A DNA stretch of 58,953 bases from Chloroflexota bacterium (GCA_020349245.1 CP070764.1:3574616-3633568), one strand, 5' to 3'. Shown: positions 18,307 through 26,509, counted from the first letter of the stretch. The notes: generated by a model from the letters alone, not told the origin. A program made the numbers and translations.

Positions 18307-19947
18307 CTAAATTGACTTGATTCGCTCGGTGATTAATGTGCCTGAATCATCCAGAACCCAAATCTCGCTGGCGAATCGATTGATGAAATATCGATCATGT
18401 ATTACTGCAAGAACTGTGCCGTTATACTGGTTGAGAGCTTGTTCAAAGCGAGATCGGGAGGGTATATCAAGGTGATTGATGGGTTCATCCAACAACAAGA
18501 AATCACTTCCTTTTACTACCAGAATTGCCAATTCTAAGCGTGAGCGTTCTCCAAAGCTGAGATCTTTTATCGGCAGCAAGACATCATCCCCAGTAAAGAG
18601 AAAGTAATGAAGAAATGAGCGAGCATCCGTTTCATTGAGCGAGGCGTATGCTTGGATTGTCTCCAGGGAATTATGTGATTCATGAAGCCAATGCAATTCC
18701 TGAGCCATGTAGCCAATTTGAATATGCGGTCCAAGTTTGACTCTCCCGGATACGGGTGAGATTTTACCGGCTATGGTACGCAGTAACGTGGTTTTTCCAC
18801 TCCCGTTGGGACCTGTTAAAGCGATCCTTGAGCCGTGCTGGATAAAAGTGTTTATCTCTCCAGACAGAGGTTTATGGTTTGGATATCCAATGACGAGATC
18901 TTCAAGTAGTAATACTTCCTGACTTCGATGTTGTCGTTCTTGGAACTCTAATCTCATCTGCCAAGACCGGCCTGGCTTAGCGACTCGTTCATCAGAGTTT
19001 AGATACCTTGCTAATTTCTTTTCGCGTGATTTTGCTTTCCTTGCTACTTTTTTTGCATAGCGACGAGTGGTTGGCTCACGGGAAGTGGTTGTTTGTTCGA
19101 CCTGGTATGCTTGGTGTTTTGTCCTGGCGATATCCTGCCGCATACGTCGTATTTCGCTGAGCTGATCCCTATAAGCTGCAAATTGAATTTCCTGATCATG
19201 CAAATATTGGTCCAAATACTGGCTGTAGTTTCCCTTATATTCTTTGACTGTATGGGAAATCGGATCAAGGTCAAGTATTTTCGTGACTGTATTATCTAGG
19301 AAAGTGCGGTCATGAGAGACGATCAAGGTGCCACCAGGGAATTCGTTTATCCAATTTTCTAACCACTCCAGCATGGTGATATCTAGGTGGTTGGTTGGTT
19401 CATCGAAGATGATGAGATTTGGATTTTTCAACAATATTAACGCTAAGCCCAGGCGTGTCTTTTGACCTCCACTCAATAATGTAACTTTAGTGTTTCCCGG
19501 GATATGGGCCAGAGATAATATTTCAAGCATAACCTGTGGATGGATTTTTGGGGGTTCAATCGATTTCAAATCCATCAGGGCGGTGTCATAATCTAGTTGC
19601 AATTCCTGGTTATCAGGTTGGGATGCCAGGGCATTAGCCAGCGATTCAATTTTTTGTTGGATTGCTTCGGGATCTCCACAGGCTTCAGCGATGAGTGAAT
19701 CAATCGTGGAAGCAGCCGGATATTCAGTAGATTGTGCCAAGTAAGCGACTCTTAAGTCGTTGGGATTCAGGGTAATCGCACCCTGATCGGGTTTCAGTTC
19801 CCCCGTGATTATCTTCAGCAAAGTGGTTTTACCACTGCCATTCGGTCCAATCAACCCCACGCGATCCATGGGATTCAAGCTGAAGGATACATTCTCAAGT
19901 ATTTTATTTATGTTGAAGGATTTCTCAATATTGTGAACGGTTAACAT
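18307..19947 (-). CDS. ABC-F family ATPase (ribosome-associated; possible antibiotic resistance type)
   Basis: 546 aa with two ABC ATPase domains and no membrane part. The first has GPNGSGKTTL near residue 36, LSGGQKTRLGLA and DEPTNHLD. The second has GPNGSGKTTLL near 385, LSFGERSRLELA and DEPINHLD, so Thr is replaced by Ile in the second site. Between them is the charged ABC-F interdomain linker (about residues 235-320, many Lys/Arg). ABC-F proteins act on the ribosome E site; some protect it from antibiotics. GGAG lies 7 nt before the ATG and sits within a small hairpin GCGG-AGA-CCGC. The leader carries an attenuator (see that entry), the pattern known from drug-induced ABC-F genes. Confidence 0.92.
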   Translation of the reverse strand: MLTVHNIEKSFNINKILENVSFSLNPMDRVGLIGPNGSGKTTLLKIITGELKPDQGAITLNPNDLRVAYLAQSTEYPAASTIDSLIAEACGDPEAIQQKIESLANALASQPDNQELQLDYDTALMDLKSIEPPKIHPQVMLEILSLAHIPGNTKVTLLSGGQKTRLGLALILLKNPNLIIFDEPTNHLDITMLEWLENWINEFPGGTLIVSHDRTFLDNTVTKILDLDPISHTVKEYKGNYSQYLDQYLHDQEIQFAAYRDQLSEIRRMRQDIARTKHQAYQVEQTTTSREPTTRRYAKKVARKAKSREKKLARYLNSDERVAKPGRSWQMRLEFQERQHRSQEVLLLEDLVIGYPNHKPLSGEINTFIQHGSRIALTGPNGSGKTTLLRTIAGKISPVSGRVKLGPHIQIGYMAQELHWLHESHNSLETIQAYASLNETDARSFLHYFLFTGDDVLLPIKDLSFGERSRLELAILVVKGSDFLLLDEPINHLDIPSRSRFEQALNQYNGTVLAVIHDRYFINRFASEIWVLDDSGTLITERIKSI

Positions 19948-19964
19948 GAGCGGTCTCCGCCAAG

Positions 19965-19994
19965 AAAATAAAAACCGGGGCTGTTGCCACCGGT
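19965..19994 (-). terminator. Terminator-like attenuator in the ABC-F leader
   Basis: On the minus strand, ACCGG-T-GGC (19986-19994) pairs with GCC-CCGGT (19974-19981) around the loop AACA, and is followed by a T-rich run TTTTATTTT (19965-19973). It lies between the probable promoter and the ABC-F start codon, so read-through is needed for expression. An alternative pairing is available: GGGG-TG-CTG (20015-20023) can pair with CAG-CCCC inside the terminator's 3' arm, which would act as an antiterminator. Confidence 0.65.
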
Positions 19995-20043
19995 ATCATT
20001 ATCAAATCCGTGATCAGCACCCCAAATTTTCCCCGATTTGATC

Positions 20044-20071
20044 TTAATTTTCTATCATCTCATGCAACCTC
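20044..20071 (-). other. Short upstream ORFs in the ABC-F leader
   Basis: A GAGG ribosome site (20068-20071) lies 4 nt before an ATG (20061-20063) that opens a two-codon ORF, Met-Arg-stop (20055-20063). An overlapping ATG opens Met-Ile-Glu-Asn-stop (20044-20058). Stalled translation on such a leader ORF is how several ABC-F resistance genes are induced; here it is inference from position. Confidence 0.4.
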
Positions 20072-20089
20072 AATAATTTATCTGGATGG

Positions 20090-20119
20090 ATTATACCATT
20101 ATGTGATCTGACTCATGAA
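20090..20119 (-). promoter_or_regulatory. Possible ABC-F promoter
   Basis: A perfect TATAAT (20090-20095, minus strand) stands about 140 nt upstream of the ABC-F start. A weak -35-like TTCATG lies 18 nt before it (20114-20119). This would give a leader of roughly 135 nt, which includes the short ORFs and the attenuator. Confidence 0.4.
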
Positions 20120-20154
20120 GGCATATGTACCAGATGCACCTCGACAATTTTTTA

Positions 20155-20183
20155 TTGCAATAATTAATGACTCGTTGTAAGAT
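20155..20183 (+). promoter_or_regulatory. Candidate promoter for the Thr/Pro-stalk protein gene
   Basis: TTGCAA (20155-20160), a 17-nt spacer and TAAGAT (20178-20183) resemble a housekeeping promoter. Transcription would start near 20190, just before GAGGAG (20197-20202). Confidence 0.45.
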
Positions 20184-20216
20184 TGCAGTGGGATACGAGG
20201 AGATCACGAGACCATT

Positions 20217-20747
20217 TTGCAGAATAAATTCCACTTTAATTTAGCTATATGGATCTTATTAATTTTGCTGTTCACTCCATCAAATGGAAACGGTCAGCAA
20301 GATGAGTCAATTCAACTTCAAAATGAATTATTTTTCCCGTTAATTTTTGATAACCAGGTAAATTTCGTCCCCCCGACAAGCACTCCAAAACCTACCCAAA
20401 CGGGAACGCCTACCCAAACCAGGGTCCCATTTCGTTCATCCACCCCTGTCCCCACACCAACCCAGACACCAACCTATACAATAACGCCGACAGTTACACT
20501 AACGCCTACAAATACTTCAACGACAACTCTGATACCTCTTGTATCCATCACGATACAATTTCCATCCCAGATTCCATCCATAACCCCAACCCCTTCAAAG
20601 ACTCCAACTGCCATTCCCAGTTTAACACCATCATCGATCCTTGAAGCCGATGTACCGAATTCAACTTGGGGTATATTGATATTAATTGGTCTCCTTTGGA
20701 TCGTTCTTGCCATCTGGTTATATATATTCCTTCGGCAAAGAAGATAG
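20217..20747 (+). CDS. Secreted Thr/Pro-rich stalk protein with C-terminal membrane anchor
   Basis: 176 aa from TTG (ATT at 20214 is another possible start; GAGGAG lies 11-14 nt upstream). Residues 1-25 look like a signal peptide. Residues 50-140 are a low-complexity stalk of repeated Thr-Pro units (PTQTGTPTQT, TPTPSKTPTA). Residues 148-171 form a membrane helix followed by the basic tail RQRR, so the protein should be anchored with its stalk outside. The stalk would be a good substrate for O-glycosylation. No enzymatic domain is seen. Two other genes in this window share this design (25886 and 35498). Confidence 0.7.
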   Translation: MQNKFHFNLAIWILLILLFTPSNGNGQQDESIQLQNELFFPLIFDNQVNFVPPTSTPKPTQTGTPTQTRVPFRSSTPVPTPTQTPTYTITPTVTLTPTNTSTTTLIPLVSITIQFPSQIPSITPTPSKTPTAIPSLTPSSILEADVPNSTWGILILIGLLWIVLAIWLYIFLRQRR

Positions 20748-20993
20748 GGAGGAGGATTTTCTGCTGGCTGAGATCGGCAATTTTTTCATGGACATAAATA
20801 CCATCAGCCATTTATCTTGCAGGGATCAAAAATTCGGAATAAAAAATATAAGGGGAAGATCGACTGCTTTGTGCAGAAAATTCTTTTTTGAATAAACAGA
20901 CTTTAAAAAGAAGTTGTAATAGGAAGCTAACTTTAAAAAGGGTTTTAAAATAATCCGCGCTCAAGATCGATTGTTTGTTATTGAGGGTGAAAA
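20748..20993. other. Convergent intergenic stretch with an 11-bp direct repeat
   Basis: No gene is seen here. ACTTTAAAAAG occurs twice (20900-20910 and 20930-20940), 30 bp apart. A weak hairpin CTGC-TTTGT-GCAG followed by a T-rich run lies near 20869-20888 and may end transcription of the stalk-protein gene. Confidence 0.4.
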
Positions 20994-21476
20994 TTAATTC
21001 GGCACATCTTGATTGATTTCATCGATGAGCCTTAATAATTCCGAATTTTGGGGGATATCTGACATAGATTTCCCATAGTGGATATAGCGAGCATTACCTC
21101 TTCTATCAATGATCACTTGCGCGGGCATGCGACCAAATTTAAAAATCTTGATCTCTTGACCATAAAGCTTGAGCACGTGATATTTTGGATCGGGCAAACC
21201 GATGAATGGAAGTTGGTTTTTCCTCCAAAATCTCTTGAAGGTATCCGCATTTTCCGGTCCTACAATAACAACTGAGGTACCTTTCTCCTGAAACTTCGTA
21301 TAGTCTCGCCGCAACTGCGACATATGTCTGCGACAGAATGGTCAGGTGAAGCCTCGGTTGAATACAAGGAGTACGTTTTGATTTCTTCTGAACTTGTCTA
21401 GTTCAAATTTAGCTCCGTCGAAAGTTTCAAGAACGAAATTCGGCGCGGGCATTCCAAGGTGAATTGGTTTACTCAT
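20994..21476 (-). CDS. Peroxiredoxin-like selenoprotein (in-frame UGA read as selenocysteine)
   Basis: 160 aa if UGA at 21342-21344 (codon 45) is decoded. The ATG at 21474-21476 opens MSKPIHLGMPAPNFVLETFD, a typical AhpC/TSA start. The frame then reads VLLVFNRGFT-U-PFCRRHMSQL. Codon 45 falls where related Prx-like proteins have the first Cys of a CxxC motif, giving U45-x2-C48. The frame continues smoothly to LLRLIDEINQDVPN with thioredoxin-fold landmarks such as GLPDPKYHVLKLYG and RMPAQVIIDRRG. Such proteins reduce peroxides or disulfides. Standard gene calling would start at the internal Met (21323) and lose the active site. A SECIS-like hairpin follows the UGA. A nonsense mutation or read error cannot be fully excluded. 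Confidence 0.82.
21307..21341 (-). other. Candidate bacterial SECIS element
   Basis: Directly after the UGA, UGUCGC (21317-21322) pairs with GCGGCG (21307-21312) over 6 bp (two U-G wobbles) around the loop AGUU (21313-21316). The loop begins 26 nt after the UGA and has G at its second position. Known bacterial SECIS hairpins lie about 16-37 nt downstream with G among the first two loop bases, so the fit is good. An alternative stem UGUCGCA/UGCGGCG with a 15-nt loop starting with G also forms. Confidence 0.55.
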
Positions 21477-21511
21477 AACACTGATAATCTCAATCAAAAT
21501 TTGATCATTCT

Positions 21512-22258
21512 TTATTCATTGATTTGTTCGAGAAGCGCTAATATCGCTTCATTGGTTAAGTCTTGCTGCGTTTCCCGGGATATTGTAGCAGGATTATCTC
21601 CGGGTTGATCGCCATACCAACCAAATTGGGCATGATTACCACCGTCGATCTCTACATAAATTGAGTCTTGAGGCAGGAGATGACGAGCACCATCAATGTC
21701 CTCAAGGGTTGTCAACCCATCCAGGGTGCTAAAAATCGATAATGAAGAAATATCAATGGTTGATAAATCATCATTTGCCGCAGGATATGCAGCCATAAGA
21801 ATTAAGCCATCTACTATGTCTGGATTTTGGTTCACAAACCTGGCTGCCATTGTTCCCCCAAGTGAGTGCCCTGAGACGATCCATTTCTGAATTTCCGGGA
21901 ATGCCTCAATAACAGTTTTTGCTTCATTCGCGCCAAACACTGCTAAATTTAATGGCATCGGGACGATGACGACGTAATATCCTGACGATGAGATCTGCAT
22001 CGCTGTTGGGCTGTACGATCTTGAATCGACCCGACCGCCTGGATATATGATCAAACCTGTGTTTTTCGGTTCAGAAACTGGCTTATACACAATCCATTGG
22101 TCAGAAATCACCTGAACACTCGCAGTGGATTTGAGAGATTCCTCAGCTTCCAGCATAGGACCCAAGGGGGTGAGAGCCCATACCAAACCAACTGCTAAAA
22201 GCGTAATTGGCAGAAGAATTAGGAGCCATAGCCATCTTTTTCGTGGTTTCATCAGCAT
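21512..22258 (-). CDS. Membrane-anchored alpha/beta hydrolase
   Basis: 248 aa. Residues 10-30 are an uncleaved membrane anchor after KPRKRW. The hydrolase domain has the nucleophile elbow GHSLGG near residue 125 (Ser nucleophile), LILMAAYPA after it, an Asp-containing loop (DDLSTIDIS, STLDGLTTLED) and the late catalytic His in GGNHAQFGWYG. This layout matches the alpha/beta_hydrolase_5 group, esterase-like proteins often anchored outside the membrane. The substrate is unknown. A start at the third residue (second Met) is equally possible. Confidence 0.82.
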   Translation of the reverse strand: MLMKPRKRWLWLLILLPITLLAVGLVWALTPLGPMLEAEESLKSTASVQVISDQWIVYKPVSEPKNTGLIIYPGGRVDSRSYSPTAMQISSSGYYVVIVPMPLNLAVFGANEAKTVIEAFPEIQKWIVSGHSLGGTMAARFVNQNPDIVDGLILMAAYPAANDDLSTIDISSLSIFSTLDGLTTLEDIDGARHLLPQDSIYVEIDGGNHAQFGWYGDQPGDNPATISRETQQDLTNEAILALLEQINE

Positions 22259-22293
22259 TCACTCTTTATTGCTATCATATTCATATATCGACG

Positions 22294-23352
22294 CTACATG
22301 GGAGAAAATGTAGGTTTCTGGTCGATATTTTCTTTATCTCTACGAAAGCGGCGAGCAATCCATAAACCTCCGGCAATAATACCTGCCAGCAGAAATACTG
22401 CCAAATATTCAATCAATGGTATCCGGATGATTTCGTTGAGCTGTACCCAACCCCGATCGCTGTAAACAAAAAGTGCCGAAGCGATAAAGACAATCAAAAT
22501 CAACAGCCGACTCCTGAAGGATAATCCAAGTCCATGCATTTGAGTGATCACGAAAATACCGGCGAAACCAAAAGCAAACATAGGCCAGAGTTCATTTCCG
22601 GTCATTATAGCAACGAGTGTGCCATGGACTAAAACGAGGACCTCTAAGGTGACGTTCCACCATTTGTTAAGGTGAACACGGGTGAACATGAGGCTACCCT
22701 GGAGCAGTAATAAAAACATATAAAAGAAGCCAATTAAATGACCACTTGTTCCTTCCATGGGGTGGTACCAGAATGTATAAATAATCGCCCATGCAAAAAG
22801 GTACCCGTGATATGTACGGGCGAAGCGATTGATACGATTCGAAAACCTCACTTTCTTGCCAAAAAACAGGCCACGCCGGGAATTTTCCATGAGCAGCACC
22901 CAGACCAGCAGTATCACAACAGAAGCCTGCGAGCTCCAAATAGACACATCTTGAGCAAGACCGTCATACCAGATTTGGGATTGCACTAGGTGAAGCAGGA
23001 TGAAAAAAGCATTCATGCCAAGAGCGATCACGTTCAGCTTATGCAAACCGGTTGTATATTTAAGTGATTTCTTTTGAGCGTAATATATTAATCCCCAGAA
23101 TGCTACTTGGTGGAGAGCGTAAAATCCCCAGGCAGTCGCCCGAGTCCAGAAAGTTGGCTCCATGAGTCGCCAGTAATACCACGAGGGACCGAAATCATCG
23201 TAATGGGGGATTGAGGTCAGCCATTGGCCCGTCCACCAAATAATTGCAGTGAAGATCAAACTGAAAATGATGCCACCCCATAATACAAGCGTATCTCGTC
23301 TGGGCATGGTAGCTGAGTTCGAGCTATTTGATATGTTTGTTTGCGCTGTCAT
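22294..23352 (-). CDS. Polytopic membrane protein of unknown function
   Basis: 352 aa from the ATG at 23350-23352, preceded by AAGGTG at good distance; an upstream TTG at 23388 would add 12 residues without a ribosome site. About nine or ten membrane helices are spread evenly through the chain. Short His-, Trp- and Tyr-containing loops occur (YHGYLFAWAIIYTFWYHPMEG, MTGNELWPMFAF, MHGLGLSFRSR). There are no recognisable catalytic or transport motifs. It lies 35 nt upstream of the hydrolase gene on the same strand, so the two may be cotranscribed. I do not recognise the family. Confidence 0.72.
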   Translation of the reverse strand: MTAQTNISNSSNSATMPRRDTLVLWGGIIFSLIFTAIIWWTGQWLTSIPHYDDFGPSWYYWRLMEPTFWTRATAWGFYALHQVAFWGLIYYAQKKSLKYTTGLHKLNVIALGMNAFFILLHLVQSQIWYDGLAQDVSIWSSQASVVILLVWVLLMENSRRGLFFGKKVRFSNRINRFARTYHGYLFAWAIIYTFWYHPMEGTSGHLIGFFYMFLLLLQGSLMFTRVHLNKWWNVTLEVLVLVHGTLVAIMTGNELWPMFAFGFAGIFVITQMHGLGLSFRSRLLILIVFIASALFVYSDRGWVQLNEIIRIPLIEYLAVFLLAGIIAGGLWIARRFRRDKENIDQKPTFSPM

Positions 23353-23554
23353 ATGCACCTTCGCTGATTGATTTAAATATTCTACCAATATGTACAGGTA
23401 TTGTCAAGTATTTGTAGATATACAAAGGGTAATTCCGAGAATTGGTTCTCCGCTTTTAATCTATCATACTAACAGTTATTGAGCCATCCATTAAAAACCA
23501 GCGAAAATTATTTTTGGCTTTTTATGTATGGACTACTCGAAACTGATAATTAAA

Positions 23555-24193
23555 TTAAGCGAGGTTGATGAGACTGATAAGGCTAATCGCGCCAAAAATG
23601 GTGATAACCATACCCGATATGCGGTTTATCCAATGAAGTGCATTGCTGCCAATTCTCTGGCGAAGATGAGCGGTGATGCTGCTCAGTAGAAACCACCATG
23701 AACACGAGCCGAGGAAAATTCCAGAAACTGCGGAAACACCAGCATATTTCCCAGTGGAAACATCCAATCCAATTTCGAGACTGGCGAAAATCGCCATGAA
23801 TGGAAGAATTGTCAGCGGGTTGGCGATAGTCAGAAGAAAGGTGGATAAATATACTTTGATGAATCCCTGGTTAGAATTGTTGTTGGATGGTTTATATTCA
23901 AAGGTGGTTGTGGGAGTCTGGTAGATTTTGACTCCCAGGTAGATCAAAAATAGCCCACCGATGAGTTTGAACCAGAAAATATTTCCAAGTAAGAATGAGG
24001 AGATAAATGATAAACCAGAAACGGAAATGGAGCCATACATTGCATCTGCTGACGCAGCCCCCAAACCGGAAAGGAATCCGGATAGTCGACCTCTAGCCAG
24101 GGTCCGTTGAATGCAAAGAATCCCAATTGGCCCGACTGGAGCGGCGATGGAGATACCGATTAAGAAACTTTTGAGGAATATATTTTGGTACAA
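23555..24193 (-). CDS. LysE/RhtB family amino acid exporter
   Basis: 212 aa, about the family length, with six hydrophobic segments. The N-terminal signature is clear: GISIAAPVGPIGILCIQRTL and GRLSGFLSGLGAASADAMYG, then LIGGLFLIYLGVKIY and TIANPLTILPFMAIFA. LysE/RhtB proteins export amino acids and related compounds using the proton gradient. The start is TTG with GAAAG 6 nt upstream. The gene stands alone on its strand; no substrate can be named. Confidence 0.9.
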   Translation of the reverse strand: MYQNIFLKSFLIGISIAAPVGPIGILCIQRTLARGRLSGFLSGLGAASADAMYGSISVSGLSFISSFLLGNIFWFKLIGGLFLIYLGVKIYQTPTTTFEYKPSNNNSNQGFIKVYLSTFLLTIANPLTILPFMAIFASLEIGLDVSTGKYAGVSAVSGIFLGSCSWWFLLSSITAHLRQRIGSNALHWINRISGMVITIFGAISLISLINLA

Positions 24194-24508
24194 GGATTGC
24201 TTTCTAAAAAAACCATGCTCTGATATGGGACTCTGCGTAGAATGCGCATAGGTATCATAGACTTCCGCTAACCAGTTGTTCCTATCCCAAATGGATATTG
24301 TGGCCAGATCTGGATAATTTCTATTTTAATATTTTTATATTTTACTATTGGTTAATGGAATGCAAGGGATCGCGTAAAATATTGCCTGAAGATAAGCAGA
24401 ATAAGGGGGGATTTTCTGCCTTACGTAGACCAATTTTCTATGAGGGTTTGACTGGATTCCTGAATATTAATTTATTTCCTATTAATTTTAGTGTATACTC
24501 TTCCCACG
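24194..24508. promoter_or_regulatory. Intergenic region with leaderless-type promoter for the HEAT-like gene
   Basis: No gene is seen in this 315-nt stretch. GCAGAA (24396-24401) and TTCTGC (24414-24419) form a 6-bp hairpin around a G-rich loop. TATACT (24494-24499) lies 9 nt before the ATG at 24509, with a weak TTTATT 17 nt upstream, so transcription should begin within a few bases of the start codon. Confidence 0.4.
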
Positions 24509-25198
24509 ATGTACCCAGAGTACAGTCAGTCCGTTTCCCCTCAGCCGCAACTTTTTTTACTTGAAGAGAGTATTGGTACGCTGGAGCTCTTCCCTGCTGT
24601 ATGGTCAGCTTTGGAAGATTTGACCAGTGAAGAGTCGGATATACGCTTAAAGGGTTTAGCACAGATAATAAAACTCAATGGAGCAAGACATTCACCCGTT
24701 GTTGCGTATATCTTAACAACAAGGATAACGGATCCTAATATCGAATTACGCGCTCGCATCGTTGAAGCGTTAAGCGATGTTCTCTCACCTGATAAAAGTG
24801 GATTACCTGCTCCAGAAGAAGTCCGCAATTGTGTGCACTTCTCTCTTTCAGGGATGAGGTCGCGTGAGATATATGCATTATTGCAGGTTTCTGCAAAGTT
24901 CCAATCCCTGGAGGGGGAAGTTTGTCACTTATTGAATTCTAACCCCTATGCCGGGAATCACATGATGGATATTTTGATCGATCCAAAACCTCCCCTCGAA
25001 ATCAGAAAACAAGCTGCATTGCTGATCGGCAGAGTAGGCTATTTGGATACCATCCCCCAATTAGAAAAATTTGCTGCAAGGTTGGAAGGGCGCTTATCTG
25101 GTCAAAAAGCGATGGATTTTGCACCGCGAAGGGATTCAAAGGAGTTAAAATTACTTCCAACAATTAATGAAGCACTTCGCTTGCTCTATGCACCATAA
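24509..25198 (+). CDS. HEAT-repeat-like alpha-helical protein
   Basis: 229 aa from the ATG at 24509; the frame also has a GTG at 24491, but that codon lies within or next to the -10 box. The sequence is nearly all helical, with repeated helix pairs such as SDIRLKGLAQIIKLNGARH, NIELRARIVEALSDVLS and LEIRKQAALLIGRVGYL. These have the Asp/Arg and Leu spacing of HEAT or PBS-lyase-like repeats. No catalytic motif is present. Such proteins serve as scaffolds. There is no Shine-Dalgarno sequence, in keeping with leaderless initiation. Confidence 0.72.
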   Translation: MYPEYSQSVSPQPQLFLLEESIGTLELFPAVWSALEDLTSEESDIRLKGLAQIIKLNGARHSPVVAYILTTRITDPNIELRARIVEALSDVLSPDKSGLPAPEEVRNCVHFSLSGMRSREIYALLQVSAKFQSLEGEVCHLLNSNPYAGNHMMDILIDPKPPLEIRKQAALLIGRVGYLDTIPQLEKFAARLEGRLSGQKAMDFAPRRDSKELKLLPTINEALRLLYAP

Positions 25199-25210
25199 AT
25201 TCCTCAAGAA

Positions 25211-25795
25211 TCAGATCGATTGATTGCAATTTGGACAAACCCGTTCACCAAATTTGATTAGAAAACCACAATTTGGGCATGTATTTGGTTGAACTTCCCC
25301 CAGAGGTGCTCCACAAGCAAGACATCTAGATTCACCAACAGGGTTCGCTGTCCCACAGTACTCGCAAGTCATCCGCCGGAATCTCTCCGATAATTCGAAT
25401 GTCGCCCCTTTCATCCTAGCGTAATTCTCAATCTCATTCCAAACTTGTTCAGAAATTTGTAAATTTTCAACATCCTGGGCAATATCATCCAACCTGTGGA
25501 TTAAATTGAATGGATTGCGCCATACCCATAGAAGGGTTGTACCAATACTAGCCGCTATTCCCAGCCATGCCTGCTCACCAACTTGGACGGCTACCCCATC
25601 CTCGACCTGTTCTAGGTAAACAGTCAGGGCTGTAGTTCCTCCGGATAAAGGTTTTCCGCTGGTCGCGATCTGCACAATCACTTTCCCACCTCTTGTAAAT
25701 TGTTGAGCTCGAAGGTTGCCCCGGTTGAATTTCGCGACTAATGCCTGTCCTAAATCACTGACTGTTACCGAACCATGAAATATCCTTCGATCCAT
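25211..25795 (-). CDS. Zinc-ribbon protein of unknown function
   Basis: 194 aa. The first 125 residues form an alpha/beta domain with no recognised motif, including the hydrophobic stretch AWLGIAASIGTTLLWVW. The C-terminus has three closely spaced zinc-knuckle-like units: CEYCG, CLACG, CPNCG and CPNCN (eight Cys in four CxxC pairs, about residues 143-190), which suggests two zinc ribbons. It is convergent with the HEAT-like gene (12 nt apart) and divergent from the SH3 protein gene. A regulatory or membrane-associated scaffold is possible; function unknown. Confidence 0.75.
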   Translation of the reverse strand: MDRRIFHGSVTVSDLGQALVAKFNRGNLRAQQFTRGGKVIVQIATSGKPLSGGTTALTVYLEQVEDGVAVQVGEQAWLGIAASIGTTLLWVWRNPFNLIHRLDDIAQDVENLQISEQVWNEIENYARMKGATFELSERFRRMTCEYCGTANPVGESRCLACGAPLGEVQPNTCPNCGFLIKFGERVCPNCNQSI

Positions 25796-25885
25796 GTGTT
25801 AATCGCTCCTTAGTATGCGTGGAAAGCCAGTAAGAATAGATTATAATCGTGCTCCGAAGATTCTGGGAATAAAAAATTAAGTAAT

Positions 25886-26509
25886 ATGATTAAAAGACGA
25901 ATTGGTATTTTATTAATCACTGCGATTTGTGTATCATTGCTCTGGGAAGTATCTTTGAGCGTCACGAATCTGCAGGTCCACGCTCAAATCCCGACTGTGG
26001 GCATCCCGACAGTAACAGGCTCACCCCAAGGTCCGGTGGTGACTGTGCGAAGGGATACAGATCAAGATAGCATCAATGTACGATCTGGTCCTAGTGCAAA
26101 ATATGACATTATCGGGGTCTTGATTGTTGGCCAAATCGTACCAGCAAAAGGTAGAACACCTGGAGGTGATTGGATCCAGATATTCTACCCCGGGGTTCCA
26201 GACAGTTCAGGGTGGGTCTATTCACCCCTGGTATCGGTAAGTGGAAGTATTCCAATCGTTGAACCACCGCCGACACCCACCCCGCGTACTACTCCCACGG
26301 TTGACCCGACTCTCGCTGCACAATTCATCTTGGAAATTCCTCCAACAAGATTACCAACCTTTACCGCCCCACCACAACTCGTGATCCCAACTTTCACAAA
26401 TCAAGCTCCGCAGAATATTCCGGGAGGAGTTCCCATGGGGATCATTATTATTGGTATGGCGGTGCTAGGAGTCTTCGGGATTATGATTTCTTTTCTGAGG
26501 GGAAGGTAA
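25886..26509 (+). CDS. Secreted SH3b-domain protein with Thr/Pro stalk and C-terminal membrane anchor
   Basis: 207 aa. Signal peptide 1-35. Residues 50-115 are a bacterial SH3 (SH3b) domain: SINVRSGPSAKYDIIGVLIVGQ, then GDWIQIFYP and GWVYSPLVSV. Residues 125-170 are a Thr/Pro-rich stalk (PPPTPTPRTTPT). A membrane helix at about 180-203 ends in RGR. SH3b domains usually bind cell wall. A TATAAT box (25842-25847) lies 38 nt upstream of the ATG; the ribosome site is poor. It shares its overall design with the proteins at 20217 and 35498. Confidence 0.85.
   Translation: MIKRRIGILLITAICVSLLWEVSLSVTNLQVHAQIPTVGIPTVTGSPQGPVVTVRRDTDQDSINVRSGPSAKYDIIGVLIVGQIVPAKGRTPGGDWIQIFYPGVPDSSGWVYSPLVSVSGSIPIVEPPPTPTPRTTPTVDPTLAAQFILEIPPTRLPTFTAPPQLVIPTFTNQAPQNIPGGVPMGIIIIGMAVLGVFGIMISFLRGR

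Noticed and set aside
20474..20713. Val-rich minus-strand frame opposite the Thr/Pro stalk gene
   Set aside because: It is the mirror of the low-complexity Thr-Pro codons, not a gene.
20994..21323. A Prx-like gene starting at the internal Met (21323) as an ordinary 109-residue protein
   Set aside because: This start removes the redox motif; the upstream frame encodes the proper N-terminus up to the UGA, so a selenoprotein is the better reading.
24298..24564. An 88-residue plus-strand frame in the intergenic region before the HEAT-like gene
   Set aside because: No ribosome site, skewed composition, and it runs into the HEAT-like gene in another frame.
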